Below are positions 19,573 through 28,796 of a stretch of DNA of 64,000 nucleotides, in pieces. The stretch lies in assembly GCF_902506165.1 (NCBI RefSeq), contig NZ_LR733817.1, positions 2,077,408-2,141,407 of the forward strand. The letters are read 5' to 3'. The notes under the pieces were generated by a model. That model saw only the letters and a list, made by a program, of their open reading frames with translations. It was not told the DNA's origin and made no database searches. Within the stretch, counting starts at the first letter, position 1. Each line of letters begins with the position of its first letter. A program made the position numbers and the translations under genes. This DNA comes from Bosea sp. 29B. GTDB lineage: Bacteria; Pseudomonadota; Alphaproteobacteria; Rhizobiales; Beijerinckiaceae.

Positions 19573-19998
19573 TCAGAACGGCTTGACGATCACCAGGATG
19601 ACGATAGCCGCCATCAGCAGCGCCGGTACCTCGTTGAGGATGCGATAGAAGCGCGCCGGCTTGTCGTTGCGGTCTTCGGCAAAGGCTCTGACCCTGCCGC
19701 TGAGATAGCCATGGATGCCCGAGAGGACAAGGACCAGCGCGATCTTGCCGTGCAGCCAGCCGCCCTTGAAGCCGAAGGCGCTCCAGGCAAGGTAGAGCCC
19801 GAGCACCCAGGTGATGATCATCGAGGGGTTGATGATCCCCTTGAGCAGCCGGCGCTCCATGATCTTGAAGGTCTCGGACTGGATCGAGCCGACCTGCGCC
19901 TCGGCATGATAGACCATCAGCCGGGGCAGATAGAGCATCCCGGCCATCCAGGCGATCACCGCCATGACATGGAAAGCCTTGATCCATTCGTAGGCCAT
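19573..19998 (-). CDS. hemJ: Protoporphyrinogen IX oxidase HemJ
   Basis: A 141-residue integral membrane protein with four predicted helices. The N terminus WIKAFHVMAVIAWMAGMLYLPRL has the conserved His of the HemJ family, followed by HAE, and the later LNEVPALLM with the terminal membrane helix is typical. HemJ oxidises protoporphyrinogen IX in the haem pathway of bacteria lacking HemG/HemY. Position between hemE and rho supports this. It starts 12 bases after the hemE stop. Confidence 0.93.
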   Translation of the reverse strand: MAYEWIKAFHVMAVIAWMAGMLYLPRLMVYHAEAQVGSIQSETFKIMERRLLKGIINPSMIITWVLGLYLAWSAFGFKGGWLHGKIALVLVLSGIHGYLSGRVRAFAEDRNDKPARFYRILNEVPALLMAAIVILVIVKPF

Positions 19999-20010
19999 GG
20001 CGGTAGTCCT

Positions 20011-21036
20011 CTAGGCGCGAACCAGTTCGACCAGCCGCTCGACATGAGCGATCGGCGTGTCCGGCAAGATGCCATGCCCCAGATTGAAGACGAAGGGACC
20101 TCCGCCGAATGCCGCACGGATCGCTTCGATCTCGTGATCGAGTTCGGGCCCGCCCGCTCGCAACAGCTGCGGATCGAGATGACCCTGCACCGGCGCAAGC
20201 GGCTGGATCGCCTCGCGCACGAAACCTCGGTCGATCTCGGTCTCGAGCCCGACCGCGTCGATGCCGGTCTCGCGGACGTAAGCCGGAATGCCAGATCCGG
20301 CTCCGCGCGGAAAGCCGATGATCCTCGCCTGGGGGTGCCGGGCTCGAACGAGATCGACGATCCGCCTGGTCGGCGAGATGCACCAGCGCTTGAAATCCTC
20401 TGGGCCAAGCGAACCCGCCCAGCTGTCGAAAATCTGCACGGCATCGACACCGGCATCGATCTGCGCGTTGAGATAGGCCGCCGAATTGACGACGAGCCGG
20501 TCGATCAGCCGCGCAAAGAGGGCAGGGTCGCGCTGGAACAGGGCCTTGGCCGGCCCCTGATCAGGTGTGCCGCGGCCGGCGACCATATAGGTCGCGACGG
20601 TCCAGGGTGCGCCGCAGAAGCCGATCAGCGCAGTTCCCTTGGGAAGCGCTGCCTTCACGCGCCGGACAGTCTCGTAGACCGGTGCCAGTACGTCGGGATC
20701 GATCTCCTCGCGGATCTCACCGAAGCGGGTCGCATCGGCGACTGGCTCCAGCCTCGGTCCTTCGCCTTGTGCGAACCAGAGCTTCTGGCCGAGCGCATGG
20801 GGGATCACCAGGATATCGGAGAACAGGATCGCCGCATCGAAACCGAAACGCCGGATCGGCTGCAGGGTGACCTCGGCTGCCCATTCCGGATTGTAGCAGA
20901 GATCGAGGAAGCCACCGGCTTTGGCGCGAAGCTCGCGATACTCCGGCAGATATCGGCCAGCCTGCCGCATCAGCCAGAGCGGAGGCTTCGGGAGGGTCTC
21001 GCCGGAGAGAGCGCGCAGGAAAAGGCTTTGGGTCAT
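20011..21036 (-). CDS. hemE: Uroporphyrinogen decarboxylase
   Basis: A 341-residue enzyme converting uroporphyrinogen III to coproporphyrinogen III. The signatures [17 protein letters not shown] (residues about 20-36) and [19 protein letters not shown] are both intact, as is [13 protein letters not shown]. The start at [10 protein letters not shown] is preferred; an ATG three codons upstream (21045) is equally possible. The ORF runs further into the origin region, but that part is not conserved in the family. First gene of hemE-hemJ-rho and left border of the predicted oriC. Confidence 0.95.
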   Translation of the reverse strand: MTQSLFLRALSGETLPKPPLWLMRQAGRYLPEYRELRAKAGGFLDLCYNPEWAAEVTLQPIRRFGFDAAILFSDILVIPHALGQKLWFAQGEGPRLEPVADATRFGEIREEIDPDVLAPVYETVRRVKAALPKGTALIGFCGAPWTVATYMVAGRGTPDQGPAKALFQRDPALFARLIDRLVVNSAAYLNAQIDAGVDAVQIFDSWAGSLGPEDFKRWCISPTRRIVDLVRARHPQARIIGFPRGAGSGIPAYVRETGIDAVGLETEIDRGFVREAIQPLAPVQGHLDPQLLRAGGPELDHEIEAIRAAFGGGPFVFNLGHGILPDTPIAHVERLVELVRA

Positions 21037-21203
21037 GAAGCGCATCGGGCTATCCGCCCATCGTCCTAAAAAGATTCTTTTATAAGAGAGTCTTCTGTTT
21101 AGACTCTTGGATGGGGGCACATAGCCCGCCCCAAGATTGTCCACAACCGGTCCACAGGCCGCACGCAAGTCAGTCGGCTGACCGATTCCGGGCTGGCCGG
21201 CCC

Positions 21204-21219
21204 TTAAGACTTTCTTAAC
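21204..21219 (+). promoter_or_regulatory. CtrA-binding site
   Basis: TTAA (21204-21207), seven bases, TTAAC (21215-21219): an exact match to the CtrA consensus TTAA-N7-TTAAC. In Caulobacter such sites in the origin let phosphorylated CtrA block replication initiation. Confidence 0.8.
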
Positions 21220-21265
21220 GAATTGGATTTTGCTCCGGGGCGCGGCGTGCCGCCGCGTTCAAAAA

Positions 21266-21281
21266 TGATTCACGTGAAACA
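21266..21281. other. parS-like site in oriC
   Basis: TGATTCACGTGAAACA matches the parS consensus at 15 of 16 positions (A for T at position 3). It also contains a GANTC site, so its methylation state could change through the cell cycle. Confidence 0.75.
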
Positions 21282-21321
21282 TCCGGATTCCGCCCACAGG
21301 CCAATGCCTGTTGAGGCTTTG

Positions 21322-21376
21322 GCCGGGTTATCCCGAGCCGTCGAGACGGTTTCCTGGAAGCGCCGGGTTATCCCCA
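21322..21376. repeat. Pair of direct repeats carrying DnaA-box-like sequences
   Basis: The 13-base word GCCGGGTTATCCC occurs at 21322-21334 and again at 21362-21374, exactly 40 bp apart. Each contains TTATCC, the core of the DnaA box TTATCCACA. Forty base pairs is close to four helical turns, so both boxes face the same side of the DNA. Confidence 0.7.
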
Positions 21377-21498
21377 GTTGTCCCAGCTATGTGAATCAGC
21401 GGTCCGCTGGTGACCGCAGGATCGAAAAGGGATTCCCAGGCCGGCGGAACAGCTCTAGAGCTGAGCCGGAGAAGAGGCCGGCAGGGGCGACGGAAACC

Positions 21499-22329
21499 GT
21501 GGCGCGCAACTATTTTCACCTGCATCTGGTCTCCGATGCGACCGGCGAGACCCTGATCGCGGTCAGCCGCGCTGCTGCGGCACAATACGAAGCGGTCTCC
21601 GCGATCGAACATGTCTACCCGCTGGTCCGCTCAGAGAACCAGCTGTCGCGCGTGCTCGCCGAGATCGAAACCTCTCCCGGCGTGGTACTCTATACGCTGG
21701 TCGAGCCGGAATGGGCCGAGCGGCTGGAGAGCTTCTGCCGCGACATCGGCTGCCCCTGCCTGTCGGTGCTGCAACCGGTGCTGTCGCTGTTCCAGTCCTA
21801 TCTCGGCCAGGCTTCCGCCCCCCGGCCGGGCGCGCAGCATATGCTCAATGCCGAGTATTTCCGCCGCATCGATGCGATGAATTACACGCTGATGCATGAT
21901 GACGGGCAGCTCGGCGGCGATATCGAGAATGCCGATGTCGTCCTCGTCGGCATCAGCCGGACCTCGAAGACGCCGACCAGCATCTATCTCGCCAATCGTG
22001 GTATCAAGACCGCCAACATCCCGCTTGTGCCGAACGTGCCGCTCCCGGTCGAGCTCGACGGCTTGAAGAAGCCGCTGATCGTCGGCCTCGTCGCCAGCGC
22101 TGAGCGTATCATCCAGATTCGCCAGAACCGCCTGTTGTCGCTGAAGGCCGATGACGAGACGCCGTATGTCGATCCGGATGCGGTCGCGGATGAGATTACC
22201 CAGTCGCGCCGGCTTTGCGCCCGCCGGGGCTGGCCCGTGATCGATGTCACGCGCCGCTCGATCGAGGAGACGGCGGCCGCCATCCTGGATCTGCTGCGCG
22301 ACCACCGCATGAAGTTCATCGCGACGTGA
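21499..22329 (+). CDS. ppsR: Pyruvate,phosphate dikinase regulatory protein / kinase-pyrophosphorylase (DUF299)
   Basis: A 276-residue bifunctional kinase/pyrophosphorylase of the PPSR family, which phosphorylates and dephosphorylates PEP synthase or pyruvate,phosphate dikinase. The N terminus [15 protein letters not shown] and the P-loop [18 protein letters not shown] are diagnostic. The GTG at 21499 gives the standard family start; the ORF is open far upstream through the origin but that part is unconserved. Its stop overlaps the maf start (GTGA). Its place next to the origin, facing hemE, is conserved. Confidence 0.93.
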   Translation: MARNYFHLHLVSDATGETLIAVSRAAAAQYEAVSAIEHVYPLVRSENQLSRVLAEIETSPGVVLYTLVEPEWAERLESFCRDIGCPCLSVLQPVLSLFQSYLGQASAPRPGAQHMLNAEYFRRIDAMNYTLMHDDGQLGGDIENADVVLVGISRTSKTPTSIYLANRGIKTANIPLVPNVPLPVELDGLKKPLIVGLVASAERIIQIRQNRLLSLKADDETPYVDPDAVADEITQSRRLCARRGWPVIDVTRRSIEETAAAILDLLRDHRMKFIAT

Positions 22330-22949
22330 CCGGGCAGGCGACATTCTGGCGCGGCATTGCGCCGCTCATCCTCGCGTCCGGGAGCACGACGCGGCGGCAG
22401 CTACTCGAAGCGGCAGGGCTTCCGGTTGAGGTGATCAGGCCGGATGTCGACGAACGTGCCATCGAGGCCGATTTCTTCGCCATGGGCGGTCCACCCGCCG
22501 ACGTGGCCGCCGCGCTGGCGGATGCCAAAGCCCAGTCGGTCTCGCCGCAGGATCCTAGCCGGATCGTCCTCGCCGCCGACCAGATGCTGGTCTGCGATGG
22601 CCGTCCGTTCCACAAGCCCGAGGGCACGGCAGCGGCAGAGCGGCAGATCGCCATGCTCGCCGGTCGCAAGCACGAACTCACCTCGGCCTTCGCCCTGGCT
22701 CGCGATGGCAAGATCATCGGCCGCGGCGCCAGCAGCGCGGTGCTCGTCATGCGCCCGCTGACCTCCGGCTTCATCAGGGATTACGTCGCACTGGCTGGCG
22801 AGGCAGCGACCAGCAGCGTCGGTGGCTATCAGCTCGAAGGCCTCGGCATCCACCTGTTCGAGACGATCGAGGGCGATCATTCGACCATCCTCGGCCTGCC
22901 GATGCTGAGTCTGCTCGCCACGCTTCGCGAGCTTGACCTCGTCGCATGA
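22326..22949 (+). CDS. Maf family nucleoside triphosphate pyrophosphatase
   Basis: A 207-residue Maf-type pyrophosphatase that hydrolyses non-canonical or pyrimidine nucleoside triphosphates. It has [19 protein letters not shown] at the start, [18 protein letters not shown] in the active site and [16 protein letters not shown] near the end. The canonical ASxSPRR motif reads ASGSTTRR here. The substrate (dTTP/UTP or m7GTP) is not decided. GTG start overlaps the ppsR stop and its own stop overlaps aroE, so this is a tight operon. Confidence 0.9.
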   Translation: MTGQATFWRGIAPLILASGSTTRRQLLEAAGLPVEVIRPDVDERAIEADFFAMGGPPADVAAALADAKAQSVSPQDPSRIVLAADQMLVCDGRPFHKPEGTAAAERQIAMLAGRKHELTSAFALARDGKIIGRGASSAVLVMRPLTSGFIRDYVALAGEAATSSVGGYQLEGLGIHLFETIEGDHSTILGLPMLSLLATLRELDLVA

Positions 22950-23803
22950 TCCTTAGCTCCACGACTGCCATGACCAGACGCTGCTTCATCATCGGCCATC
23001 CCGTCGCGCATTCCCGCTCGCCGCTGATCCATGGTCACTGGCTTGCCGAGCATGGCCTTGCCGGCAGCTATGAGCGCGTCGATGTCCCGCCGGCCGAGGT
23101 GCAAGGCTTCATCGCCCGGCTGCGCGCCGGCGAATTCGTCGGTGGCAATGTCACCGTGCCGAACAAGGAAGTCGTACTGCCTCTGCTCGACGTGGCCAGC
23201 GAGACGGCGCGGGCCATGGGCGCGGCCAACACACTTTGGATGGACGGCGGCAGGCTCCACGGCGACAACACCGACGCCTATGGCTTCTTGGCTCATCTCG
23301 ACGCCTGCGTGCCCGATTGGGCCGGGCGCAGCGGTACGGCGCTCATTCTCGGCGCCGGCGGCGCGGCGCGCGCCGTGATCCATGGCCTCGTCGAACGCGG
23401 CGTCGGTCGCATCCTGCTGGTGAATCGCAGCCCGGAGCGTGCGGTCGAGCTGGCAGCTTCGTTCCCGCGAACGGTCGAAGCCCGGCGCTGGCACGACATC
23501 GCCCAGCTCGTCGGCGAGAGCGACCTGATCGTCAACACCACCTCGCTCGGCATGCATGGCCAGCCGCCGCTGGAGATCGACCTCTCCGCCTTGCGCCCTG
23601 GCACGATCGTCGACGACATCGTCTATGTCCCGCTGGAGACGCCGCTGCTCGCCGAGGCCCGCCGTCATGGCGGCATCCCGGTCGACGGTCTTGGCATGCT
23701 GCTGCACCAGGCGGTCCCGGGCTTCGAGCGCTGGTTCGGTGTCCGCCCGCAGGTGACGGCGGAGCTGCGCGCCAAGCTCGAAGTCGACATTCCCCGCGTG
23801 TAA
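22946..23803 (+). CDS. aroE: Shikimate dehydrogenase (NADP+)
   Basis: A 285-residue enzyme reducing 3-dehydroshikimate in aromatic amino acid synthesis. The substrate region IIGHPVAHSRSPLIHGHW and GNVTVPNK with the catalytic Lys, then GDNTDAYGF, are followed by the Rossmann motif LILGAGGAARAV and VNRSPERA, and by LGMLLHQAVPGF near the end. The ATG at 22946 overlaps the maf stop by 4 bases (ATGA); a second ATG at 22970 is possible. Confidence 0.95.
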   Translation: MILSSTTAMTRRCFIIGHPVAHSRSPLIHGHWLAEHGLAGSYERVDVPPAEVQGFIARLRAGEFVGGNVTVPNKEVVLPLLDVASETARAMGAANTLWMDGGRLHGDNTDAYGFLAHLDACVPDWAGRSGTALILGAGGAARAVIHGLVERGVGRILLVNRSPERAVELAASFPRTVEARRWHDIAQLVGESDLIVNTTSLGMHGQPPLEIDLSALRPGTIVDDIVYVPLETPLLAEARRHGGIPVDGLGMLLHQAVPGFERWFGVRPQVTAELRAKLEVDIPRV

Positions 23804-23827
23804 GCGCGCGATGGCGGAGGCGCTGCA

Positions 23828-24439
23828 ATGACCTTTCTGCTCGGCCTCACCGGTTCGATCGGCATGGGCAAGTCGACGACCTCGGCGATGTTCCGCGCCG
23901 CCGGCGTACCCGTCCACGACGCCGATCAGGCGGTGCACGATCTCTACGCCGGCGCGGCCGCGCCGGAGATCGAGGCGGCGTTTCCGGGAACGACGGCAAA
24001 TGGCGTTGTCGATCGGGCCAAGCTCTCCGCCGCCGTGCTCGGCCGGCCCGAAGCGCTGGCAAAACTCGAGGCGATCGTCCATCCGCTGGTGCGGGCGGAG
24101 GAGCAGGCCTTCCTGGCACGCGTTCGAAAGAGCAGCGCAACTGTCGCCGTGCTCGATGTGCCGCTGCTGCTGGAAACCGGCGGGGAGGGGCGCTGCGATG
24201 CCGTCGTCGTCGTAACCGCTCCGGCCGAGGTCCAGCGCAAGCGGGTCCTCTCCCGCTCCGGCATGAGCGAGGAGAAGCTCGCCGCGATCCTCTCCCGCCA
24301 GATGCCGGATGCGGAGAAGCGCCGCCGCGCCCACTTCCTTGTGGACACCTCGCGCGGGCTCGTGGCCGCCGAGCACCAGGTCCGCTCTATCCTGAATGCC
24401 GTCGCCGGCCGCTTCGGCCGGACCGAAAGGGCGGGCTGA
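23828..24439 (+). CDS. coaE: Dephospho-CoA kinase
   Basis: A 203-residue P-loop kinase for the last step of coenzyme A synthesis. Walker A is [23 protein letters not shown] follows as the substrate motif, and [19 protein letters not shown] is the next conserved block. The start has GGAGG upstream. It belongs to the maf-aroE-coaE-dnaQ run, the conserved order next to the origin in this group. Confidence 0.95.
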   Translation: MTFLLGLTGSIGMGKSTTSAMFRAAGVPVHDADQAVHDLYAGAAAPEIEAAFPGTTANGVVDRAKLSAAVLGRPEALAKLEAIVHPLVRAEEQAFLARVRKSSATVAVLDVPLLLETGGEGRCDAVVVVTAPAEVQRKRVLSRSGMSEEKLAAILSRQMPDAEKRRRAHFLVDTSRGLVAAEHQVRSILNAVAGRFGRTERAG

Positions 24440-24440
24440 C

Positions 24441-25148
24441 ATGCGCGAGATCGTTCTCGACACGGAAACCACCGGCGTCGAACCGCTGAAAGGCGATCGC
24501 ATCGTCGAGATTGGCTGCGTCGAGCTGGTCAATCATTGCCCGACCGGCCGCAATTACCATGTCTACATCAACCCCGAGCGCGACATGCCGGATGGCGCCT
24601 TCCGGGTACACGGGCTGTCCGCAGCCTTCCTTTCCGACAAACCGGTCTTCGCCACGATCGCCAGCGAGTTCGCCGCCTTCATCGCGGATGCCAAGCTGGT
24701 CATCCACAACGCCGCCTTCGATGTCGGCTTCATCAACATGGAGTTCGGCCGGCTCGGCCTGCCGGCCATCGTGCCGGCGCTCGTCGTCGATACGCTCGCC
24801 ATGGCCCGCCGCAAGCATCCCGGCGCCAGCAACAGCCTGGACGCGCTCTGCTCGCGCTACGGCATCGACAACAGCCGCCGCACCAAGCACGGCGCGCTGC
24901 TCGACTCCGAGATCCTGGCCGAGGTCTATATCGAGCTGATCGGCGGCAAGCAGACGAGCCTCGGTTTCGGCGGCGCTGTTGCCGGCAAGGCGGGTGCCGG
25001 GCTTGCGGTCGCGACCGAGCGCCCGGTGCGCCAGCGGGCACTCGCGCCGCGGCTGACGCCGGAGGAAAGAGCGGCCCATGAGGCCTTCGTGATGAAGCTC
25101 AAGGGGCCGCTCTGGCGCGGTTATCTCGGCGTGCCCGAGGAAGCCTGA
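24441..25148 (+). CDS. dnaQ: DNA polymerase III, epsilon subunit (3'-5' proofreading exonuclease)
   Basis: A 235-residue DEDDh exonuclease. Exo I is VLDTETTGVEP, Exo II has HNAAFDVGFINMEF and Exo III has KHGALLDSEILAEVY with the catalytic His and Asp. The C-terminal tail would hold the polymerase alpha contact. The start follows the coaE stop by one base; an earlier ATG lies within coaE and is rejected. Confidence 0.96.
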   Translation: MREIVLDTETTGVEPLKGDRIVEIGCVELVNHCPTGRNYHVYINPERDMPDGAFRVHGLSAAFLSDKPVFATIASEFAAFIADAKLVIHNAAFDVGFINMEFGRLGLPAIVPALVVDTLAMARRKHPGASNSLDALCSRYGIDNSRRTKHGALLDSEILAEVYIELIGGKQTSLGFGGAVAGKAGAGLAVATERPVRQRALAPRLTPEERAAHEAFVMKLKGPLWRGYLGVPEEA

Positions 25149-25154
25149 CACAGA

Positions 25155-25262
25155 ATGTCATTCTCGGGCGAAGCGCAGCGCAGACCCGAGAATCTCCCGA
25201 CGAGAAGGCTGTTCAGCGCCTTCCCTGCACGAGATGCTCGGGTCAAGCCCGAGCATGACGCT
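25155..25262. repeat. Intergenic palindromic repeat (dispersed-type)
   Basis: Two inverted repeats in tandem: ATTCTCGGG ... CCCGAGAAT, then ATGCTCGGG(TCAAG)CCCGAGCAT. Together they fill the gap between dnaQ and terC. The word CATTCTCGGG / GACCCGAG is of the kind repeated between genes in many Hyphomicrobiales. A related block is at 33862-33966. It could fold as RNA in either direction and end the two convergent transcripts. Confidence 0.65.
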
Positions 25263-25270
25263 AATCTGGG

Positions 25271-26014
25271 CTACTCGCCCTGTTTCCGGCTTGCCCGGCG
25301 CGACATCATGTTCAGCCCCTCGATCAGGGCCGAGAAGGCCATAGCGGCGTAGATATAGCCCTTGGGGATATGGGCGCCGAAGCCTTCGCCGATCAGCGTG
25401 CCGCCGATCATCAGGAGGAAGCCGAGCGCCAGCATCACGATCGTCGGGTTCTTGTCGATGAAGCGCGCCAGCGGGTCGGCGGCGAGCAGCATCACCGCGA
25501 CGGCGACGACGACGGCGATCACCATGACCGGGATATGCTCGGTCATGCCGACGGCGGTGATGATGCTGTCGATCGAGAAGACGAGGTCGAGCAGCAGGAT
25601 CTGGAAGATCACGCCGCCAAAGGTCACGGCCGCGGCCGCGCTGCCGTCGAACATGTCGGGGCCGTGATCCGGATCGACCTTGTGATGGATCTCCTTCGTC
25701 GCCTTCCAGACCAGGAACAGGCCGCCGGCGATCAGGATGATGTCGCGCCAGGAGAAGGCCTTGCCGAAGACCGAGAACACCGGCGCGGTCAGCTGCACGA
25801 TGAAGGCGACGGTCGAGAGCAGGCCGAGGCGCAGGATCAGCGCCAGGCCGATGCCGATCCGCCGGCCGCGCGAGCGCTGATGCTCCGGCAGCTTGTTGGT
25901 CAGGATCGAGATGAAGATGAGGTTGTCGATACCGAGGACGACCTCCATGGCGATCAGGGCGCCGAGCGCCACCCAGACTGCTGGGTCGGCGGCGAGCGTC
26001 ATAAGGGAATCCAT
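25271..26014 (-). CDS. TerC family integral membrane protein
   Basis: A 247-residue membrane protein with about seven predicted helices. The conserved acidic motif is [15 protein letters not shown] near residues 24-38 and the second is [21 protein letters not shown]. Both carry the Asp residues of the TerC/Alx/YoaE metal-transport family. Linked in other bacteria to tellurite resistance and manganese export; the substrate here is unknown. It is convergent with dnaQ. Confidence 0.9.
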   Translation of the reverse strand: MDSLMTLAADPAVWVALGALIAMEVVLGIDNLIFISILTNKLPEHQRSRGRRIGIGLALILRLGLLSTVAFIVQLTAPVFSVFGKAFSWRDIILIAGGLFLVWKATKEIHHKVDPDHGPDMFDGSAAAAVTFGGVIFQILLLDLVFSIDSIITAVGMTEHIPVMVIAVVVAVAVMLLAADPLARFIDKNPTIVMLALGFLLMIGGTLIGEGFGAHIPKGYIYAAMAFSALIEGLNMMSRRASRKQGE

Positions 26015-26110
26015 GGAAGTCGTGTACCTCGCGGGAACGGCGCGCCGGAATGGCCGCCTCTGGCCCGCGGGAGATGGAAACGCCCGGGCGATTTACAACA
26101 GCCGGACCAA

Positions 26111-26137
26111 CAAAAAAGAGCCCCTGAGGGCTCTTTT
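26111..26137 (-). terminator. Intrinsic terminator of secB
   Basis: On the minus strand GAGCCC, loop TCAG, GGGCTC, then six T. On the plus strand the same hairpin is followed by TTTT, so it may work in both directions. It lies 29 bases after the secB stop. Confidence 0.88.
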
Positions 26138-26165
26138 CTGTCGAATTCCTGATTCAGGCCGCAGT

Positions 26166-26657
26166 TCAGGCGTTCGGCGTGCCCTGCTGCGCCTGCAGCT
26201 CTTCGAGGCGCTGGCGGTAGAGCTGGGCGAAATCGATCGGATCGATATAGAGCGGCGGGAAGCCGCCATTGCGGACGGCTTCAGCGACGATCGCCCGGGC
26301 GAACGGGAAGAGCAGGCGCGGGCAGTCGATCATCACGACCGCGTGCAGCTGCTCTTGCGGCACGCCAAGGATGCGGAAGACGCCGGCATAGCTGAGCTCG
26401 AACGCGAACAGCGTCTCGTCGTTCAGGGTTGCCTTGCCTTCGAGCGTCAGGATCGTCTCGACGTCGTTCTCGCCGAGCGCGTTGGCGTGGACGTTGACCT
26501 GAAGGCCGATCTGCGGCCCGCCCTGCTGTTGCTGCTGGGTCAGCGAACGCGGAGCATTGGGGTTCTCGAAGGAGAGATCCTTGATGTACTGGACCAGCGT
26601 GTTGAGGCTGGGCCCCTGCTGGTCGGCGGCGGCGCCGTTGCCGTTTTCGTTGGCCAT
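26166..26657 (-). CDS. secB: Protein-export chaperone SecB
   Basis: A 163-residue tetrameric cytosolic chaperone that holds preproteins unfolded for SecA. Seen: [48 protein letters not shown], and the C-terminal [32 protein letters not shown], which is the most conserved SecB block. The start at MANENG is chosen; four ATG codons lie within 15 bases upstream. Divergent from the timA operon. Confidence 0.95.
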   Translation of the reverse strand: MANENGNGAAADQQGPSLNTLVQYIKDLSFENPNAPRSLTQQQQQGGPQIGLQVNVHANALGENDVETILTLEGKATLNDETLFAFELSYAGVFRILGVPQEQLHAVVMIDCPRLLFPFARAIVAEAVRNGGFPPLYIDPIDFAQLYRQRLEELQAQQGTPNA

Positions 26658-26907
26658 GGGTCCCATCATCATTGTCTAGAAAACCATCGGGAAATTCCGT
26701 GCCGTGGCCGGAATTGCCCGGCAAGCGGCGGCGCCGGGCTCGCGTCGGCTATCATGGCGGCGGGGCCGGCACAAGCGACGCGCGCTTTCGCGCCCTTGTC
26801 GCCCTCGGGGGTGGATGTTACGAGCCTCCCACACCATATCCGTTCGATGACGGGCGACGAAGTACGCCTGCGCGGGAACGAGTTTTCGAGGTTCGGATCA
26901 GCCGGCG

Positions 26908-27633
26908 ATGCAGAATTTCGATATGACGACCCTGGTCTTCCTGGCCCTGGCCGTTTTCGTCGCCTGGAAACTGCGCTCGGTTCTGGGCCAGAAGACCGGG
27001 CACGAGAAGCCGCCGGCCGATCCGTTCGCGCGCCGCGAGACACCGCCGCTGCGCCCGGATCAGCCCGGCAATGGCGAGAGACGCGACAATGTCGTCCGCT
27101 TGCCGGGCGCCGCCAACGACGCAGCGGCTGTCCCCGTGGTCGACGCCGAGCGCTGGAAGGACATCGCCGAGCCGGGCTCAGCCATCGCTGTCGGCCTCGA
27201 CGCCATCCTCCGCCAGGAACCGCGCTTCGACGCGCCGGGCTTCCTCATCGGCGCGAAGTCGGCCTATGAGACCATCGTCACCGCCTTCGCCCGCGGCGAC
27301 CGCAAGGCCTTGAAGGGCCTGCTCGCCAAGGAAGTCTATGACGGCTTCGAGCAGGCGATCGCCGAGCGGGAGAAGCGCGGCGAGAAGGCCGAGTCCAACT
27401 TCGTCTCGATCGACAAGGCCGAGATCGTCGCCGTCGACGTCAAGGGCAAGGCCGCCCAGGTCACCATCGCCTTCGTCTCGCAATTGATCAGCGCGGTCCG
27501 CGATGCGCAGGGCAACGTCGTCGACGGCAGCGCCGAGGCGGTCTCCGAGGTCAACGACGTCTGGACCTTCGCGCGCCAGCTCGGCAGCCGCGATCCGAAC
27601 TGGCTGCTGGTCGCCACCGAATCGGCCGCGTGA
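26908..27633 (+). CDS. timA: Tim44-like domain protein (TimA)
   Basis: A 241-residue protein with one N-terminal transmembrane helix (about residues 6-25, TTLVFLALAVFVAWKLRSV), a polar Pro-rich linker, and a C-terminal Tim44-type domain (about residues 105-238: GFLIGAKSAYETIVTAFARGD, LKGLLAKEVYDGFEQAI). It is the bacterial relative of the mitochondrial import motor subunit Tim44. In alphaproteobacteria its function is not settled; a lipid- or protein-binding role at the inner membrane is likely. It is divergent from secB and overlaps mltA (GTGA), which is the conserved neighbourhood. Confidence 0.85.
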   Translation: MQNFDMTTLVFLALAVFVAWKLRSVLGQKTGHEKPPADPFARRETPPLRPDQPGNGERRDNVVRLPGAANDAAAVPVVDAERWKDIAEPGSAIAVGLDAILRQEPRFDAPGFLIGAKSAYETIVTAFARGDRKALKGLLAKEVYDGFEQAIAEREKRGEKAESNFVSIDKAEIVAVDVKGKAAQVTIAFVSQLISAVRDAQGNVVDGSAEAVSEVNDVWTFARQLGSRDPNWLLVATESAA

Positions 27634-28793
27634 TCCGTGTCGTCGGTCTTGTTCTGGGGCTCCTGGTCGCAGGCCCATCGATGACCGGCGCACACGCTTC
27701 TCCCCCATCTCTGCCGCAGGGCGCCCGGGCCGAACCCGTGGCGCCCGCTTCGCTTGCCGGCTGGAGCACCGACGACCAGCTCGCTGTGTTGCGGCTGTTC
27801 GCGCAGGGCTGCGAGACTGATCCGCCGCTGCGACAGGGCGCGCCTGCGCCTGCGGCCCTGCCGGCGCTATGCACCAAGGCTGCGGGCCTGCTCGCCGCGG
27901 GCGATGTGAACCCGGATGTGGCCCGCAGCTTCTTCGCGGACAATTTCGCCTTCTGGCGCATCCGTCCTGCCGGCGCCGACCGAGGCTTCATGACCGGCTA
28001 TTTCGAGCCGGAATTCGAGGGCTCGCTGACCCGCTCCGACGCCTTCCCGACGCCGCTCTACGGTCGCCCGGCCGACCTGGTGACCAAGATGCCGGGCGAC
28101 GACTGGTCCGGGCTCGACCCGGCGCTGACCTCGGCGCGCCGTACCGCCCAAGGGCTGGAGCCCTTCCCGGATCGCGCCGCGATCGATGAGGGAGCGCTTG
28201 CCGGCCAGGGTCTCGAGATCCTCTGGATGCGCGATCCCGTCGATCGCTTCGTCCTGCAGGTCCAGGGCTCGGGCCGCATCCGCCTGCCGGACGGCAAGGT
28301 GACGCGCCTCATCTATTCCGGACGCAACGGCCACCCCTATACCTCGCTCGGCCGCGAGCTCAGCCGGCGCGAGAACATCCCGCCCGAGCAGATGACGATG
28401 GACAAGCTGATCGCCCGGCTGAAGGCCGATGCCGGCTTCGCCCGCGACCTCATCCGGCTCAATCGCTCCTTCGTCTTCTACGCCCGCAATGACGATCTGC
28501 CGCCCGGGTCCGGCCCGATCGGGGGAGCCGGCCTGCCGCTGACTCCGCTGCGCAGCGTCGCGGTCGACCGTTCGCTTTGGCCCTACGGCATGCCGGCCTG
28601 GATCGAGACCGAAATCCCCGACGGCAAGGGCGGTAGTGAGAAACTCGCCCGGCTGATGCTGGCGCAGGACACCGGCACCGCGATCGTCGGGCCGGCGCGG
28701 ATCGACTTCTTCGTCGGCTCCGGGGCGGAAGCGGGCCATCGCGCCGGTCTGATCCGGCATCCCGTCGATTTCATCGTGCTCTGGCCGCGCTGA
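27630..28793 (+). CDS. mltA: Murein transglycosylase A (MltA)
   Basis: A 387-residue lytic transglycosylase that cleaves MurNAc-GlcNAc bonds giving 1,6-anhydro ends. It has a signal peptide (VVGLVLGLLVAG, cleavage near ASP), the MltA barrel (GFMTGYFEPEFEGSL, then LQVQGSGRIRLPDG) and the 3D domain with the catalytic Asp (LMLAQDTGTAIVGPARIDFF and GHRAGLI). There is no clear lipobox, so it may be soluble in the periplasm. It is co-transcribed with timA and smr. Confidence 0.92.
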   Translation: MIRVVGLVLGLLVAGPSMTGAHASPPSLPQGARAEPVAPASLAGWSTDDQLAVLRLFAQGCETDPPLRQGAPAPAALPALCTKAAGLLAAGDVNPDVARSFFADNFAFWRIRPAGADRGFMTGYFEPEFEGSLTRSDAFPTPLYGRPADLVTKMPGDDWSGLDPALTSARRTAQGLEPFPDRAAIDEGALAGQGLEILWMRDPVDRFVLQVQGSGRIRLPDGKVTRLIYSGRNGHPYTSLGRELSRRENIPPEQMTMDKLIARLKADAGFARDLIRLNRSFVFYARNDDLPPGSGPIGGAGLPLTPLRSVAVDRSLWPYGMPAWIETEIPDGKGGSEKLARLMLAQDTGTAIVGPARIDFFVGSGAEAGHRAGLIRHPVDFIVLWPR

Positions 28794-28796
28794 GCC

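Larger units (their letters stand above)
21046..21498. other. Predicted chromosomal replication origin (oriC)
   Basis: A non-coding stretch of about 450 bp between divergent hemE and ppsR, the same place as the Caulobacter Cori. It contains an A+T-rich block (about 21064-21110), the DnaA-box-like TTGTCCACA (21137-21145), TTATCCCGA (21328-21336) and TTATCCCCA (21368-21376), a CtrA site, a parS-like site and eight GANTC sites (21073, 21088, 21102, 21184, 21267, 21286, 21393, 21431). About one GANTC would be expected by chance in this length. In the conserved alphaproteobacterial layout DnaA opens the AT-rich part and CtrA represses firing. Confidence 0.85.
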
